Positions 1 to 6,318 are shown, counted from the stretch's first letter. The stretch is 9,341 nt of DNA from an uncultured Lachnobacterium sp. (GCA_945971355.1 CAMFPD010000077.1:1-9341); one strand, 5' to 3'. Notes: a model not told the origin generated them from the sequence alone. Translations and numbers: made by a program.

Positions 1-80
1 AAAAATATATTATGGCTATTGCCATTAAGGGTGATATTAGTGCTTGTGAAATTACAAAAGAAATAGTACACTATTACTAG
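1..80 (+). CDS. 3' end of an unidentified upstream gene (partial)
   Basis: An open frame runs from the window edge (first full codon at base 3) for 25 codons to TAG at 78-80 and ends ...EITKEIVHYY. An ATG at 12 is in frame but has no ribosome binding site in the few bases before it, so this is more likely the tail of a longer protein than a 22-residue gene. The next gene's GGAGG begins 3 bases after the stop, so the two are probably cotranscribed. Because that neighbour is an Hpt protein, a signalling protein such as a hybrid kinase or receiver protein is possible. The visible tail carries no motif that decides this. Confidence 0.6.
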   Translation, partial: KYIMAIAIKGDISACEITKEIVHYY

Positions 81-94
81 TTGGAGGATAAATT

Positions 95-439
95 ATGACA
101 GTAAAAGAGTGTTATGAAATTATCGGTGACTATAATGATGTAATGGATAGATTGATGAAAGAAGACCTTATAGTCAGGTTTTTGAAGAAATTCGAAACTG
201 ATAAAAGCTACACAGAGCTGGTTGCTGCATATGAAGCTGATGATATAGAAGGAATTTTTTCTGCCTCTCATACATTGAAAGGTGTTGCTGCAAATCTTTC
301 GTTGACAAGGCTTTATTCAATTGCAAGTGAGATTACGGAGCTCTACAGAGACAGGCAGGAACACGATATGGGGAACCGTATGGAAATACTTGAAAAAGAG
401 TATGTATTAGTAATGGATACAATCAATCATCTGGATTGA
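95..439 (+). CDS. Stand-alone Hpt (histidine phosphotransfer) domain protein
   Basis: This 114-residue protein consists of a single Hpt domain, the four-helix cytoplasmic module that passes phosphate between receiver domains in multistep phosphorelays. The diagnostic motif SASHTLKGVAANL places the phospho-accepting histidine at residue 59, with the conserved K62 and G63. The length fits a free Hpt domain with no fused kinase or receiver. The start is supported by GGAGG at 83-87, 7 bases before the ATG. The gene lies 14 bases after the partial upstream gene and is followed directly by an intrinsic terminator, so it is probably the last gene of its unit. The partner kinase and receiver are not visible; the truncated upstream gene is the obvious candidate. 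Family assignment is firm, pathway unknown. Confidence 0.9.
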   Translation: MTVKECYEIIGDYNDVMDRLMKEDLIVRFLKKFETDKSYTELVAAYEADDIEGIFSASHTLKGVAANLSLTRLYSIASEITELYRDRQEHDMGNRMEILEKEYVLVMDTINHLD

Positions 440-445
440 ATTAAT

Positions 446-478
446 GAGCTTTGGTTTGTGAAAATCAAGGCTCTTTTT
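446..478 (+). terminator. Strong intrinsic terminator with GUGA tetraloop
   Basis: The left arm 446-457 pairs with the right arm 462-473 to give a 12-bp stem including two G-U pairs (450/469 and 454/465), closed by the four-base loop GTGA (458-461), a GNRA tetraloop. The stem is followed directly by TTTTT at 474-478. It begins 7 bases after the Hpt stop codon and ends 22 bases before the -35 box of the next promoter, so it cleanly separates two transcription units. Confidence 0.88.
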
Positions 479-499
479 GTACTTATTTTCAGACATACG

Positions 500-527
500 T
501 TGACATGGAAAAGAGGAATGTTATACT
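500..527 (+). promoter_or_regulatory. Near-consensus sigma-A promoter for the DUF134-sufC-sufB unit
   Basis: A perfect -35 TTGACA (500-505) and a -10 TATACT (522-527, five of six matches) are separated by 16 bases. Transcription should start near 533-536. This sits between the terminator of the upstream unit and the DUF134 ribosome site, and it makes an ATG at 538 almost leaderless, supporting the downstream TTG start at 568. Confidence 0.85.
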
Positions 528-538
528 GTAAAAATAAA

Positions 539-550
539 TGGCATATGCCA
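539..550. promoter_or_regulatory. Perfect 12-bp palindrome, candidate operator in the DUF134 leader
   Basis: TGGCATATGCCA is its own reverse complement over all 12 bases. It lies about 5 bases after the predicted transcription start and 2 bases before the extended Shine-Dalgarno sequence, where a bound dimeric repressor would block transcription. The gene behind it encodes a predicted HTH protein, so autoregulation is a reasonable inference. In RNA it could form only a 4-bp stem with an ATAT loop, which favours a DNA-level role. Palindromes of this size can occur by chance. Confidence 0.45.
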
Positions 551-552
551 AT

Positions 553-561
553 AAAGGAGGG
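553..561 (+). promoter_or_regulatory. Ribosome binding site that fixes the TTG start of the DUF134 gene
   Basis: AAAGGAGGG lies 6 bases before the TTG at 568-570. The upstream in-frame ATG at 538 has no Shine-Dalgarno sequence. Starting at TTG gives the N-terminus MPRPTKPRR, which is how DUF134 proteins usually begin. Confidence 0.88.
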
Positions 562-567
562 ATAATA

Positions 568-900
568 TTGCCAAGACCAACTAAACCCAGACGTATATGT
601 GAAGAGCCTGCTATAAAAGGCTTTGCACCTGAGGATACTAAGCTTAAAGCAGAGGTGATTACTATGTCGGTAGATGAATTGGAGGCAATACGTCTCATCG
701 ATATAGAAGGAATTTCCCAGGAGGAATGTGCACTTAGAATGAACGTTGCCAGAACAACAGCTCAGGCAATATATAATAGTGCAAGAACAAAAACAGCTAA
801 ATGCCTTGTTTACGGTTACGAGCTTCAAATTAGTGGTGGAAATTATGAAGTCTGCAATGGACAGGGTGGATGTTGTGCATGTGGAAAGACTGCGCAATAG
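568..900 (+). CDS. DUF134/UPF0251 family HTH protein with cysteine-rich tail
   Basis: This 110-residue protein is predicted to bind DNA; the family has no firmly established function. Family hallmarks are the PRPTKPRR N-terminus, the core SVDELEAIRLIDIEGIS at residues 34-50, a sigma-70 region-4-like helix-turn-helix at about 48-72 (SQEECALRMNVARTTAQ), and the LQISGGNYEV block at 86-95. Cysteines lie at 11, 54, 79, 96, 102, 103 and 105; the last four form a C-x5-CC-x-C cluster that could bind a metal or Fe-S cluster. The start is TTG, chosen from the ribosome site and family N-terminus; the ATG at 538 would add ten unconserved residues. It is first behind a strong promoter and lies 12 bases before the sufC-like gene, suggesting a regulator of Fe-S assembly. 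The sensing role is inference. Confidence 0.92.
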   Translation: MPRPTKPRRICEEPAIKGFAPEDTKLKAEVITMSVDELEAIRLIDIEGISQEECALRMNVARTTAQAIYNSARTKTAKCLVYGYELQISGGNYEVCNGQGGCCACGKTAQ

Positions 901-912
901 ATAGGAGGATAA

Positions 913-1644
913 ATGTTAGAGCTAAAGAATATCAATTACACTGTAACAGAGGAAAGCGGTGAGAAGAAAGCAATTATTGATGGATTAAATCTTCAGGTTG
1001 AGGATGGAAAATTCATAGTCATAACCGGACCAAATGGTGGAGGAAAATCAACTCTTGCAAAGGTGATAATGGGTGTAAATAAAGTTACAGCTGGCAATAT
1101 TATATTAGATGGTGAGGATATCACAGAGGCGAGTATTACTGATAGAGCAAAGAAGGGAATCAGCTTTGCATTTCAGCAGCCTGTTCATTTTAAAGGAATT
1201 AAGGTGATTGATTTACTTAGGCTTGCAGCAGGAAGAGAAATCACTACAGATGAGGCATGTGAATATTTGTCTAAGGTCGGGCTATGCGCAAGAGAGTATA
1301 TCGAGAGAGAAGTGAACGGAAGCCTTTCAGGAGGAGAGCTTAAGAGAATTGAGATTGCAACGGTTTTAGCCAGAGGAACCAAGATTTCTATATTTGATGA
1401 GCCGGAGGCTGGAATTGATTTGTGGAGCTTCCAGAATCTTATAAAGGTATTTGAAAACATCAGGGAAAATATCAATGGCACAGTACTAATTATTTCGCAC
1501 CAGGAAAGAATTCTTAACATAGCGGATGAGATAGTAGTTATTCAGGATGGAAAAGTAAAGACAAGAGGACCAAAGGACGAAATCCTTCCTACATTGCTTG
1601 GAACATCATCAGCAGTACCAGTGGCATGTGGCAAACTTTCTTAG
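913..1644 (+). CDS. sufC: SufC-like ABC ATPase of Fe-S cluster assembly (SmsC type)
   Basis: This cytoplasmic ABC ATPase of 243 residues drives conformational change in a SufB/SufD-type scaffold during Fe-S cluster formation; it is not a membrane transporter component. Visible motifs are Walker A GPNGGGKST (39-47), the Q-loop in FAFQQP (85-90), the signature LSGGE (138-142), Walker B ISIFDEPEAGID (158-169) and the H-loop histidine 196 in IISH. The SGGELKRIEIA and DEPEAGIDLWS stretches are typical of SufC rather than transport ATPases, and length matches SufC (about 245-260). GGAGG at 904-908 supports the ATG at 913. The gene follows the DUF134 gene by 12 bases, and its TAG stop lies in the ribosome site of the scaffold gene. 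With only one scaffold protein next door it fits the minimal SMS system rather than full sufBCDSU. Confidence 0.93.
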   Translation: MLELKNINYTVTEESGEKKAIIDGLNLQVEDGKFIVITGPNGGGKSTLAKVIMGVNKVTAGNIILDGEDITEASITDRAKKGISFAFQQPVHFKGIKVIDLLRLAAGREITTDEACEYLSKVGLCAREYIEREVNGSLSGGELKRIEIATVLARGTKISIFDEPEAGIDLWSFQNLIKVFENIRENINGTVLIISHQERILNIADEIVVIQDGKVKTRGPKDEILPTLLGTSSAVPVACGKLS

Positions 1645-1648
1645 GAGG
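1644..1648 (+). promoter_or_regulatory. Ribosome binding site sharing the sufC-like stop codon
   Basis: GGAGG begins on the G of the TAG stop (1642-1644) of the ATPase gene and lies 7 bases before the ATG at 1656. It fixes the scaffold start at 1656 rather than at the in-frame ATG at 1626, which lies inside the ATPase gene with no ribosome site. The arrangement suggests translational coupling of the two subunits. Confidence 0.85.
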
Positions 1649-1655
1649 AAATAAA

Positions 1656-2576
1656 ATGTTAGATAATATTCAGAAGAAAATTTTGGAGGAGGTTGCAGAT
1701 CTCCATAAAGTTCCAGAAGGGGCATACAATATCCGTGCCAACAGTCAGATGGCCGGTAGAAATACAACAGCCAACATAGATATCACCACAAAGGAAGACA
1801 AAAGTGGAATTGATATAAGGGTGAAGGATGGTACCAAAAATGAGAGTGTGCATATTCCTGTAGTGATAAGCGAGAGCGGTATCAAGGAAGTGGTTCACAA
1901 TGATTTTTATATAGGAGATGATTGCGATATCGTTATTGTGGCAGGCTGTGGAATTCACAACTGCGGTAATCAGGATTCACAGCATGATGGAATTCACAGA
2001 TTCTTTATTGGGAAGAATTCCAGAGTTGTGTATGTTGAGAAACATTATGGAGAAGGGGATGGTTCAGGTAAACGCATCCTTAATCCTGTTACGGAGGTAT
2101 ATCAGGAAGCCGGCAGCTATGTGGAGATGGAGATGGTTCAGATTAAGGGAGTGGATTCAACCTATAGAACTACAAAGGCTGAACTTAAGGAAGGGGCTAG
2201 TCTTATTGTGAGAGAGCGTCTTATGACACATGGTGAGCAGTCTGCTACAAGTGTTTATGATGTGTATCTAAATGGAAAAAAAGCGAGCACTGATGTAATT
2301 TCCAGATCGGTTGCAAAGGATTTTTCAGAACAGATTTTTGAGGCAAATATCGTTGGAAATACAGAGTGCCATGGACATGCAGAGTGCGATGCTATTATCA
2401 TGGACAAGGCCCATGTGGTTGCGGTGCCAAAGCTTGATGCAAATGATGTTGATGCTGCACTTATCCATGAGGCAGCTATTGGAAAAATAGCAGGAGAGCA
2501 GCTTATAAAGTTAATGTCTCTTGGACTTACAGAACAGGAAGCAGAGGAACAGATTGTAAATGGGTTCCTTCGTTAA
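1656..2576 (+). CDS. Short SufB/SufD-family Fe-S cluster scaffold (SmsB type)
   Basis: The product is the partner of the SufC-like ATPase and the probable site of Fe-S cluster assembly in the cytoplasm. It has 306 residues, against about 420-495 for classical SufD and SufB; the N-terminal part of those proteins is missing and the beta-helix core remains. Family marks are AGCGIHNCG (96-104) and QHDGIHRFFIG (109-119), GHAECDAII (240-248) and the C-terminal IHEAAIGKIAGEQL (270-283) followed by LMSLGLTEQEAEEQI. By motif, C244 probably corresponds to the functional SufB Cys405 of E. coli and H271-E272 to its His433-Glu434, which makes it more SufB- than SufD-like. Further cysteines are at 90, 98, 103 and 238. 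No cysteine desulfurase or IscU/SufU gene is present here. Family is firm; the B versus D label is a judgement. Confidence 0.9.
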   Translation: MLDNIQKKILEEVADLHKVPEGAYNIRANSQMAGRNTTANIDITTKEDKSGIDIRVKDGTKNESVHIPVVISESGIKEVVHNDFYIGDDCDIVIVAGCGIHNCGNQDSQHDGIHRFFIGKNSRVVYVEKHYGEGDGSGKRILNPVTEVYQEAGSYVEMEMVQIKGVDSTYRTTKAELKEGASLIVRERLMTHGEQSATSVYDVYLNGKKASTDVISRSVAKDFSEQIFEANIVGNTECHGHAECDAIIMDKAHVVAVPKLDANDVDAALIHEAAIGKIAGEQLIKLMSLGLTEQEAEEQIVNGFLR

Positions 2577-2606
2577 TGCAAATGATGTATACTAAGGCTA
2601 TAGATA

Positions 2607-2633
2607 TACAAACCATGCGTTTGTGGAGGTGAT
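2607..2633 (+). promoter_or_regulatory. Hairpin abutting an extended Shine-Dalgarno sequence
   Basis: ACAAAC (2608-2613) pairs with GTTTGT (2619-2624) around a 5-base loop, with a possible extra U-G pair at 2607/2625. The next bases, GGAGGTGAT (2625-2633), are a nine-base match to the anti-Shine-Dalgarno sequence and lie 3 bases before the ATG at 2637. There is no T-run, so it is not a terminator. It could modulate translation of the 89-residue protein, but a 6-bp A/T-rich stem is weak. Confidence 0.35.
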
Positions 2634-2636
2634 ACA

Positions 2637-2906
2637 ATGACATATTCTGAGTGGAAAGATTACGCGATTGTGGAATACGACCTTGTCAGTAAAAACTACA
2701 ATAAAAAGGTATATGAGACGGTTGTAGAAAACAAAGAGGATAATAGCAGGGATTTGATTCAGCTGACTCTTAGAGATGTCATGAATAAGTGCGCGGGCAC
2801 TAATTATGAGACTTTTGTCAAGAGGGCGATTATGAAGTGCGTTTATACAGGTGCTAATTTGGATAAGGAAATCAGAAAGATTATGGATTTGTATTACGAG
2901 GCATAA
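2637..2906 (+). CDS. Unrecognised 89-residue cytoplasmic protein
   Basis: I do not recognise this protein. It begins MTYSEWKDYAIVEYD and ends IRKIMDLYYEA; it is rich in charged residues, has no signal peptide or membrane segment, and looks mostly helical. Cysteines are at 52 and 67 only, so there is no metal-binding motif. Its reality is supported by a very strong ribosome site (GGAGGTGAT), by codon use like its neighbours, and by its fit in a tight same-strand run: 60 bases after the Fe-S scaffold gene and 21 bases before fbp. A frame overlapping its 3' end (from 2851) is a shadow. It may be a lineage-specific helper of either neighbour; no function can be assigned. Confidence 0.8.
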   Translation: MTYSEWKDYAIVEYDLVSKNYNKKVYETVVENKEDNSRDLIQLTLRDVMNKCAGTNYETFVKRAIMKCVYTGANLDKEIRKIMDLYYEA

Positions 2907-2927
2907 ACTTTACAGGGGGATAATGTT

Positions 2928-4886
2928 TTGGATAAAGAGCATTTACACTATATGGAACAATTGTCGGAGATGTATCCGACAATCAATAAGGCTGCAACTG
3001 AGATTATCAACTTGCAGGCTATTGTCAATCTGCCAAAAGGAACGGAGCATTTCCTGTCGGATATTCACGGGGAGTATGAAGCTTTTTCCCATGTGCTTAA
3101 GAATGGCTCCGGGGCAGTGAGAAAAAAGATTGAGGATGTATTTGGAAAAGCGTTAAGTGAAAGTGATAAGGCAGGACTTGCAACCTTAATTTATTACCCT
3201 AAAAAGAAAATGGAGATTGTAAAACAGACAGAGGAAAATATGAGCTTGTGGTACAAGACTACTTTGTATCGTCTTATTGAAGTCTGTAAGACAGTTTCTT
3301 CAAAGTATACCAGATCTAAGGTGAGAAAAGCTCTGCCAGAGGATTACTCATATGTGATTGAGGAGTTAATAACTGAAAAACCAGAGGTGTTGAACAAGGA
3401 AGCTTATTATGAGGCTATTGTAAACACTGTTGTAGAGCTCGGGCAGGCAGAACAGTTTATTGTTGTACTGTGCGAGCTTATTCAGCAACTGGCAGTTGAC
3501 CATCTTCATGTACTTGGTGATATATATGACAGAGGTGCGGGTTCCCACCTTATCATGGACAGGCTGTGCAAATATCATTCACTGGATATACAATGGGGAA
3601 ACCATGATATTATCTGGATGGGGGCTGCGGCAGGAAATCTGGCTTGTGTAGCAACTGTTATAAGAAACAGTATTAGATATGGAAATCTGGATCTGCTTGA
3701 GGAAGGATATGGAATAAATATGCTTCCATTAGCTACATTTGCCATGAAAGCGTATGCAGATGACCCATGCGAAAAATTTGTCTTTAAAGGAACCCAGAGT
3801 ATTACGAACTTTGAAGAAAATGAAATGACAAGGAAGATGCATAAGGCTATTGCCATGATCAGGTTTAAGCTTGAGGGACAGCTCATAAAGAAGTATCCAG
3901 AGTACGGAATGGAAGAACGCCTTGTTCTGGAGAAAATTGATTATGAAAATGGTACAGTTGAATTGGAGGGAAAAACCTTCAAAATGCTTGACACTAACTT
4001 CCCTACAATAGATCCAGCTGACCCATACAAGCTTACAGACGAAGAGTATGAGGTTATAACCAGATTAAGGTCGTCATTTCTTCATTGTGAAAAGCTGCAG
4101 ACCCATGTTCAGCTGCTTCTCAAAAAAGGTGGAATGTACAAGGTTTACAATGGTAATTTACTGTTCCATGGCTGTATTCCAATGATGGAGGATGGAAGCT
4201 TTGCGAAGGTAAATATATATGGAACGGAATACAGTGGTAAGGCACTTTTTGATGTACTTGAGTTGTATGTAAGAAAGGCATTTTTTTCAACCCATGAGGA
4301 GGAGAGAGAAAAGGGAGCCGATATCATGTGGTATATTTGGACTGCTCCGTATTCTCCTTTGTATGGCAGAAAGAAAATGGCTACCTTTGAGCGGTATTTT
4401 CTTGCGGAAGAAGATATGAAGGTTGAGGTTAAAAACTGCTATTATGAACTTATAAATAAGCCGGAAATAGCAGATAAGATTCTCTCAGAGTTTGGTTTGT
4501 CTGGAGACCGGGCTCACATTATAAATGGTCATGTCCCTGTTCACAGAATGAAAGGTGAAAGTCCGGTTAAGTGTAATGGCAAGGTAATTGTTATAGATGG
4601 AGGTTTCTCAAAGGCATATAGAAGCAGAACAGGAATTGCCGGATATACTTTAATTTACAATTCTTACGGATTGACACTCACTGCCCATGAGCCGTTTGAA
4701 TCGCCTGAGACTGCCGTTAGGGACGAGAGAGATATAGTTTCAAAGCGGGAGGCTGTAGAGTTTATGGATAAGCGTATTCTTGTTGGTGATACAGATTCAG
4801 GTGAGAAGATACGCCGTAAAATTGATGATTTGAAGATGCTGATCAGCGCATATAGATCCGGTGAAATAATTGAGAAGGATAAGTAA
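2928..4886 (+). CDS. fbp: Class III fructose-1,6-bisphosphatase
   Basis: The enzyme hydrolyses fructose-1,6-bisphosphate to fructose-6-phosphate and phosphate, the committing step of gluconeogenesis, in the cytoplasm. Class III is the Firmicutes type, metal dependent and unrelated to the E. coli enzyme. The 652-residue length is close to Bacillus Fbp (about 670). Calcineurin-type metal motifs are in order: SDIHGEY (44-50), LGDIYDRG (196-203), WGNHD (223-227), LLFHGC (411-416) and INGHVPVHR (532-540). The start is TTG at 2928 with AGGGGGA at 2914-2920, 7 bases upstream; a nearer ATG at 2923 is out of frame, and the alternative in-frame ATG at 2949 would remove seven residues and has a poorer ribosome site. 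The stop is directly followed by the larB ATG, so the two genes are probably coupled. All metal motifs are intact. Confidence 0.96.
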   Translation: MDKEHLHYMEQLSEMYPTINKAATEIINLQAIVNLPKGTEHFLSDIHGEYEAFSHVLKNGSGAVRKKIEDVFGKALSESDKAGLATLIYYPKKKMEIVKQTEENMSLWYKTTLYRLIEVCKTVSSKYTRSKVRKALPEDYSYVIEELITEKPEVLNKEAYYEAIVNTVVELGQAEQFIVVLCELIQQLAVDHLHVLGDIYDRGAGSHLIMDRLCKYHSLDIQWGNHDIIWMGAAAGNLACVATVIRNSIRYGNLDLLEEGYGINMLPLATFAMKAYADDPCEKFVFKGTQSITNFEENEMTRKMHKAIAMIRFKLEGQLIKKYPEYGMEERLVLEKIDYENGTVELEGKTFKMLDTNFPTIDPADPYKLTDEEYEVITRLRSSFLHCEKLQTHVQLLLKKGGMYKVYNGNLLFHGCIPMMEDGSFAKVNIYGTEYSGKALFDVLELYVRKAFFSTHEEEREKGADIMWYIWTAPYSPLYGRKKMATFERYFLAEEDMKVEVKNCYYELINKPEIADKILSEFGLSGDRAHIINGHVPVHRMKGESPVKCNGKVIVIDGGFSKAYRSRTGIAGYTLIYNSYGLTLTAHEPFESPETAVRDERDIVSKREAVEFMDKRILVGDTDSGEKIRRKIDDLKMLISAYRSGEIIEKDK

Positions 4887-5648
4887 ATGAAAAAAGAAGA
4901 GCTTGAAAAAATCCTAAAGGCTGTAAAAAATGGTGAAGTGGAGATTGATGAAGCAATAGATCAAATAAAGATGGCACCATTTAGAGATTTAGGATTTGCC
5001 AAGATTGATACCCAGAGAGAACTTCGCCAGGGAATTGCGGAAGTGATTTATGGTGAGGGAAAGAACGCAAAGCAGATAGAAGATATTGTAAAGGAAATGA
5101 TAAGAAATAATCAGAAGACAATTCTTATCACTAGGCTTTCAAAGGAGAAGGCAGAGGACATATCCCCAGATATCAATCTGGATTACAGGGAAGATGCACA
5201 GATTGGTATTGTAGGTGAAATCCCAGAGCCTGTTAAGCAGGGGACTATTGTGATTGCCACTGGCGGAACCAGCGACTACAGAGTCGCTGAGGAGGCAGCT
5301 GTGACAGCAGAGGTGCTTGGAAATAAAGTTTTGAGATTATATGATGTTGGAGTGGCTGGAGTTCACAGATTGCTCGCAAATTCGCAGTATCTTATAAATG
5401 CAAATGTTGTGATTGCCATAGCGGGAATGGAGGGTGCCCTTGCATCAGTTGTTGGTGGCATGGTGGATTGCCCTGTTATAGCAGTCCCAACAAGTGTGGG
5501 GTATGGAGCTTCTTTCGGAGGCTTGTCAGCATTATTATCTATGCTGAATTCCTGTGCCAGTGGGGTATCTGTTGTAAATATAGACAATGGCTTTGGCGCG
5601 GGTTATTTGGCAAGTATGATTAATCAGAGAACTTCTGAGACTGTATAA
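4887..5648 (+). CDS. larB: LarB, nickel-pincer cofactor biosynthesis
   Basis: LarB carboxylates nicotinic acid adenine dinucleotide and releases AMP, giving pyridinium-3,5-biscarboxylate mononucleotide, the first step toward the nickel-pincer nucleotide of lactate racemase-type enzymes. The 253 residues are normal for the family. An N-terminal extension of about 110 residues precedes a PurE-like domain with ATGGTSDYRVAEEAA (124-138), RLYDVGVAGVHRLL (150-163), AGMEGALASVVGG (179-191), DCPVIAVPTSVGYGASFGG (194-212) and NSCASGVSVVNIDNGFGAGY (221-240). C223 in NSCASG is probably the catalytic cysteine known from the Lactobacillus enzyme. The extension separates it from PurE. AAGGA at 4875-4879 lies inside fbp; the ATG follows the fbp stop with no gap. 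larC, larE and larA are not in the window, so partner enzymes must be elsewhere or the product has another use. Confidence 0.93.
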   Translation: MKKEELEKILKAVKNGEVEIDEAIDQIKMAPFRDLGFAKIDTQRELRQGIAEVIYGEGKNAKQIEDIVKEMIRNNQKTILITRLSKEKAEDISPDINLDYREDAQIGIVGEIPEPVKQGTIVIATGGTSDYRVAEEAAVTAEVLGNKVLRLYDVGVAGVHRLLANSQYLINANVVIAIAGMEGALASVVGGMVDCPVIAVPTSVGYGASFGGLSALLSMLNSCASGVSVVNIDNGFGAGYLASMINQRTSETV

Positions 5649-5682
5649 GTATACATATGAGGGAATGATAGGAGCTTGAAAT

Positions 5683-6318
5683 ATGGAAATTGTAGAGGGA
5701 TTTTGCTTTGAGTCTGAAAATCAGGCTGCAAAAGCCAGAAAAGAAGCAGGCGGAATTAAATATATAAAAGAGAATACCAGAATGGATGACCCGGAGGTAG
5801 TTCTAAAGCTGTACAGCAAACTGATACAGGACAATATGCTTACAACGCCTGTTGGAGTGGCATTCCTCATTGAACTTCAGGAATTTCTCATGACATCCAC
5901 AAACATTGATAAAGAGTATATCAGACCTATTCCGGCTGAAATGTGTAATTTTGATACAAGGACAAACCGACCACAGTCGGTGCGTGAAAATGCGAGAAAT
6001 AATACAAATTTGAATAGAAAAGTAAATCGCACCAAGAAGGTCAACCGGAATGCGAGTGTTGAGGAGACAGGGAAAAAACACAAGGTATCTGTCTGGCTCA
6101 ATGTAATACTTATAGTAATTATCGTTGGAATGTTTTTGGTTAATTATCTGACAGGCAACAGTGTAAATGTGTTTAATTATGAAAATGCGCTGATTGACAA
6201 GTATGAGTCATGGGAAAATAACCTTAAGGAAAGAGAAACTGCCATACGTGAAAAAGAGAATGAACTTGGAATTGAATACACAGATGACGTGGATGATGAG
6301 ACTGTGGAGGCAGAATAA
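5683..6318 (+). CDS. Unrecognised single-pass membrane protein with C-terminal coiled coil
   Basis: I cannot name this 211-residue family. Four parts are visible: a helical N-terminal domain (1-72) with AKARKEAGGIKYIKEN and the TTPVGVAFLIELQEFL block; an Asn/Arg/Lys-rich linker (92-134); one membrane helix (about 136-156, VWLNVILIVIIVGMFLVNYL); and a charged, probably coiled-coil stretch (168-196) ending in an acidic tail. The positive-inside rule puts the N-terminal domain in the cytoplasm and the coiled coil outside. TAGGAG at 5669-5674 supports the ATG. The gene is 34 bases after larB, and its stop directly abuts the response-regulator ATG, so it is likely translated with the two-component pair and may anchor or modulate that system. 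A role in signalling is inference from position. Confidence 0.82.
   Translation: MEIVEGFCFESENQAAKARKEAGGIKYIKENTRMDDPEVVLKLYSKLIQDNMLTTPVGVAFLIELQEFLMTSTNIDKEYIRPIPAEMCNFDTRTNRPQSVRENARNNTNLNRKVNRTKKVNRNASVEETGKKHKVSVWLNVILIVIIVGMFLVNYLTGNSVNVFNYENALIDKYESWENNLKERETAIREKENELGIEYTDDVDDETVEAE

Noticed and set aside
538..567. In-frame ATG at 538 as start of the DUF134 gene
   Set aside because: It has no ribosome site, lies within a few bases of the predicted transcription start, and would add ten residues not typical of the family; TTG at 568 has a strong ribosome site and gives the MPRP-type N-terminus.
427..897. Minus-strand open frame of about 156 codons opposite the DUF134 gene
   Set aside because: It lies antisense to a clear family gene plus its terminator and promoter, has low-complexity Ser/Cys/Tyr composition and no ribosome site; the other minus-strand frames in the window are similar shadows.
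1626..1655. In-frame ATG at 1626 as start of the Fe-S scaffold gene
   Set aside because: It lies inside the ATPase gene without a ribosome site; GGAGG at 1644-1648 points to ATG 1656.
1918..2211. Plus-strand open frame inside the Fe-S scaffold gene
   Set aside because: It is a +1 shadow of a well-supported gene with an implausible protein composition. The same applies to frames starting at 2851 and 3460 within or across the 89-residue and fbp genes.
2565..2593. Possible promoter before the 89-residue gene (TATACT at 2588-2593)
   Set aside because: The -10 match is good, but at normal spacing the -35 is TTCCTT, a poor match, and no TGn extension is present. It cannot be excluded as a weak internal promoter.
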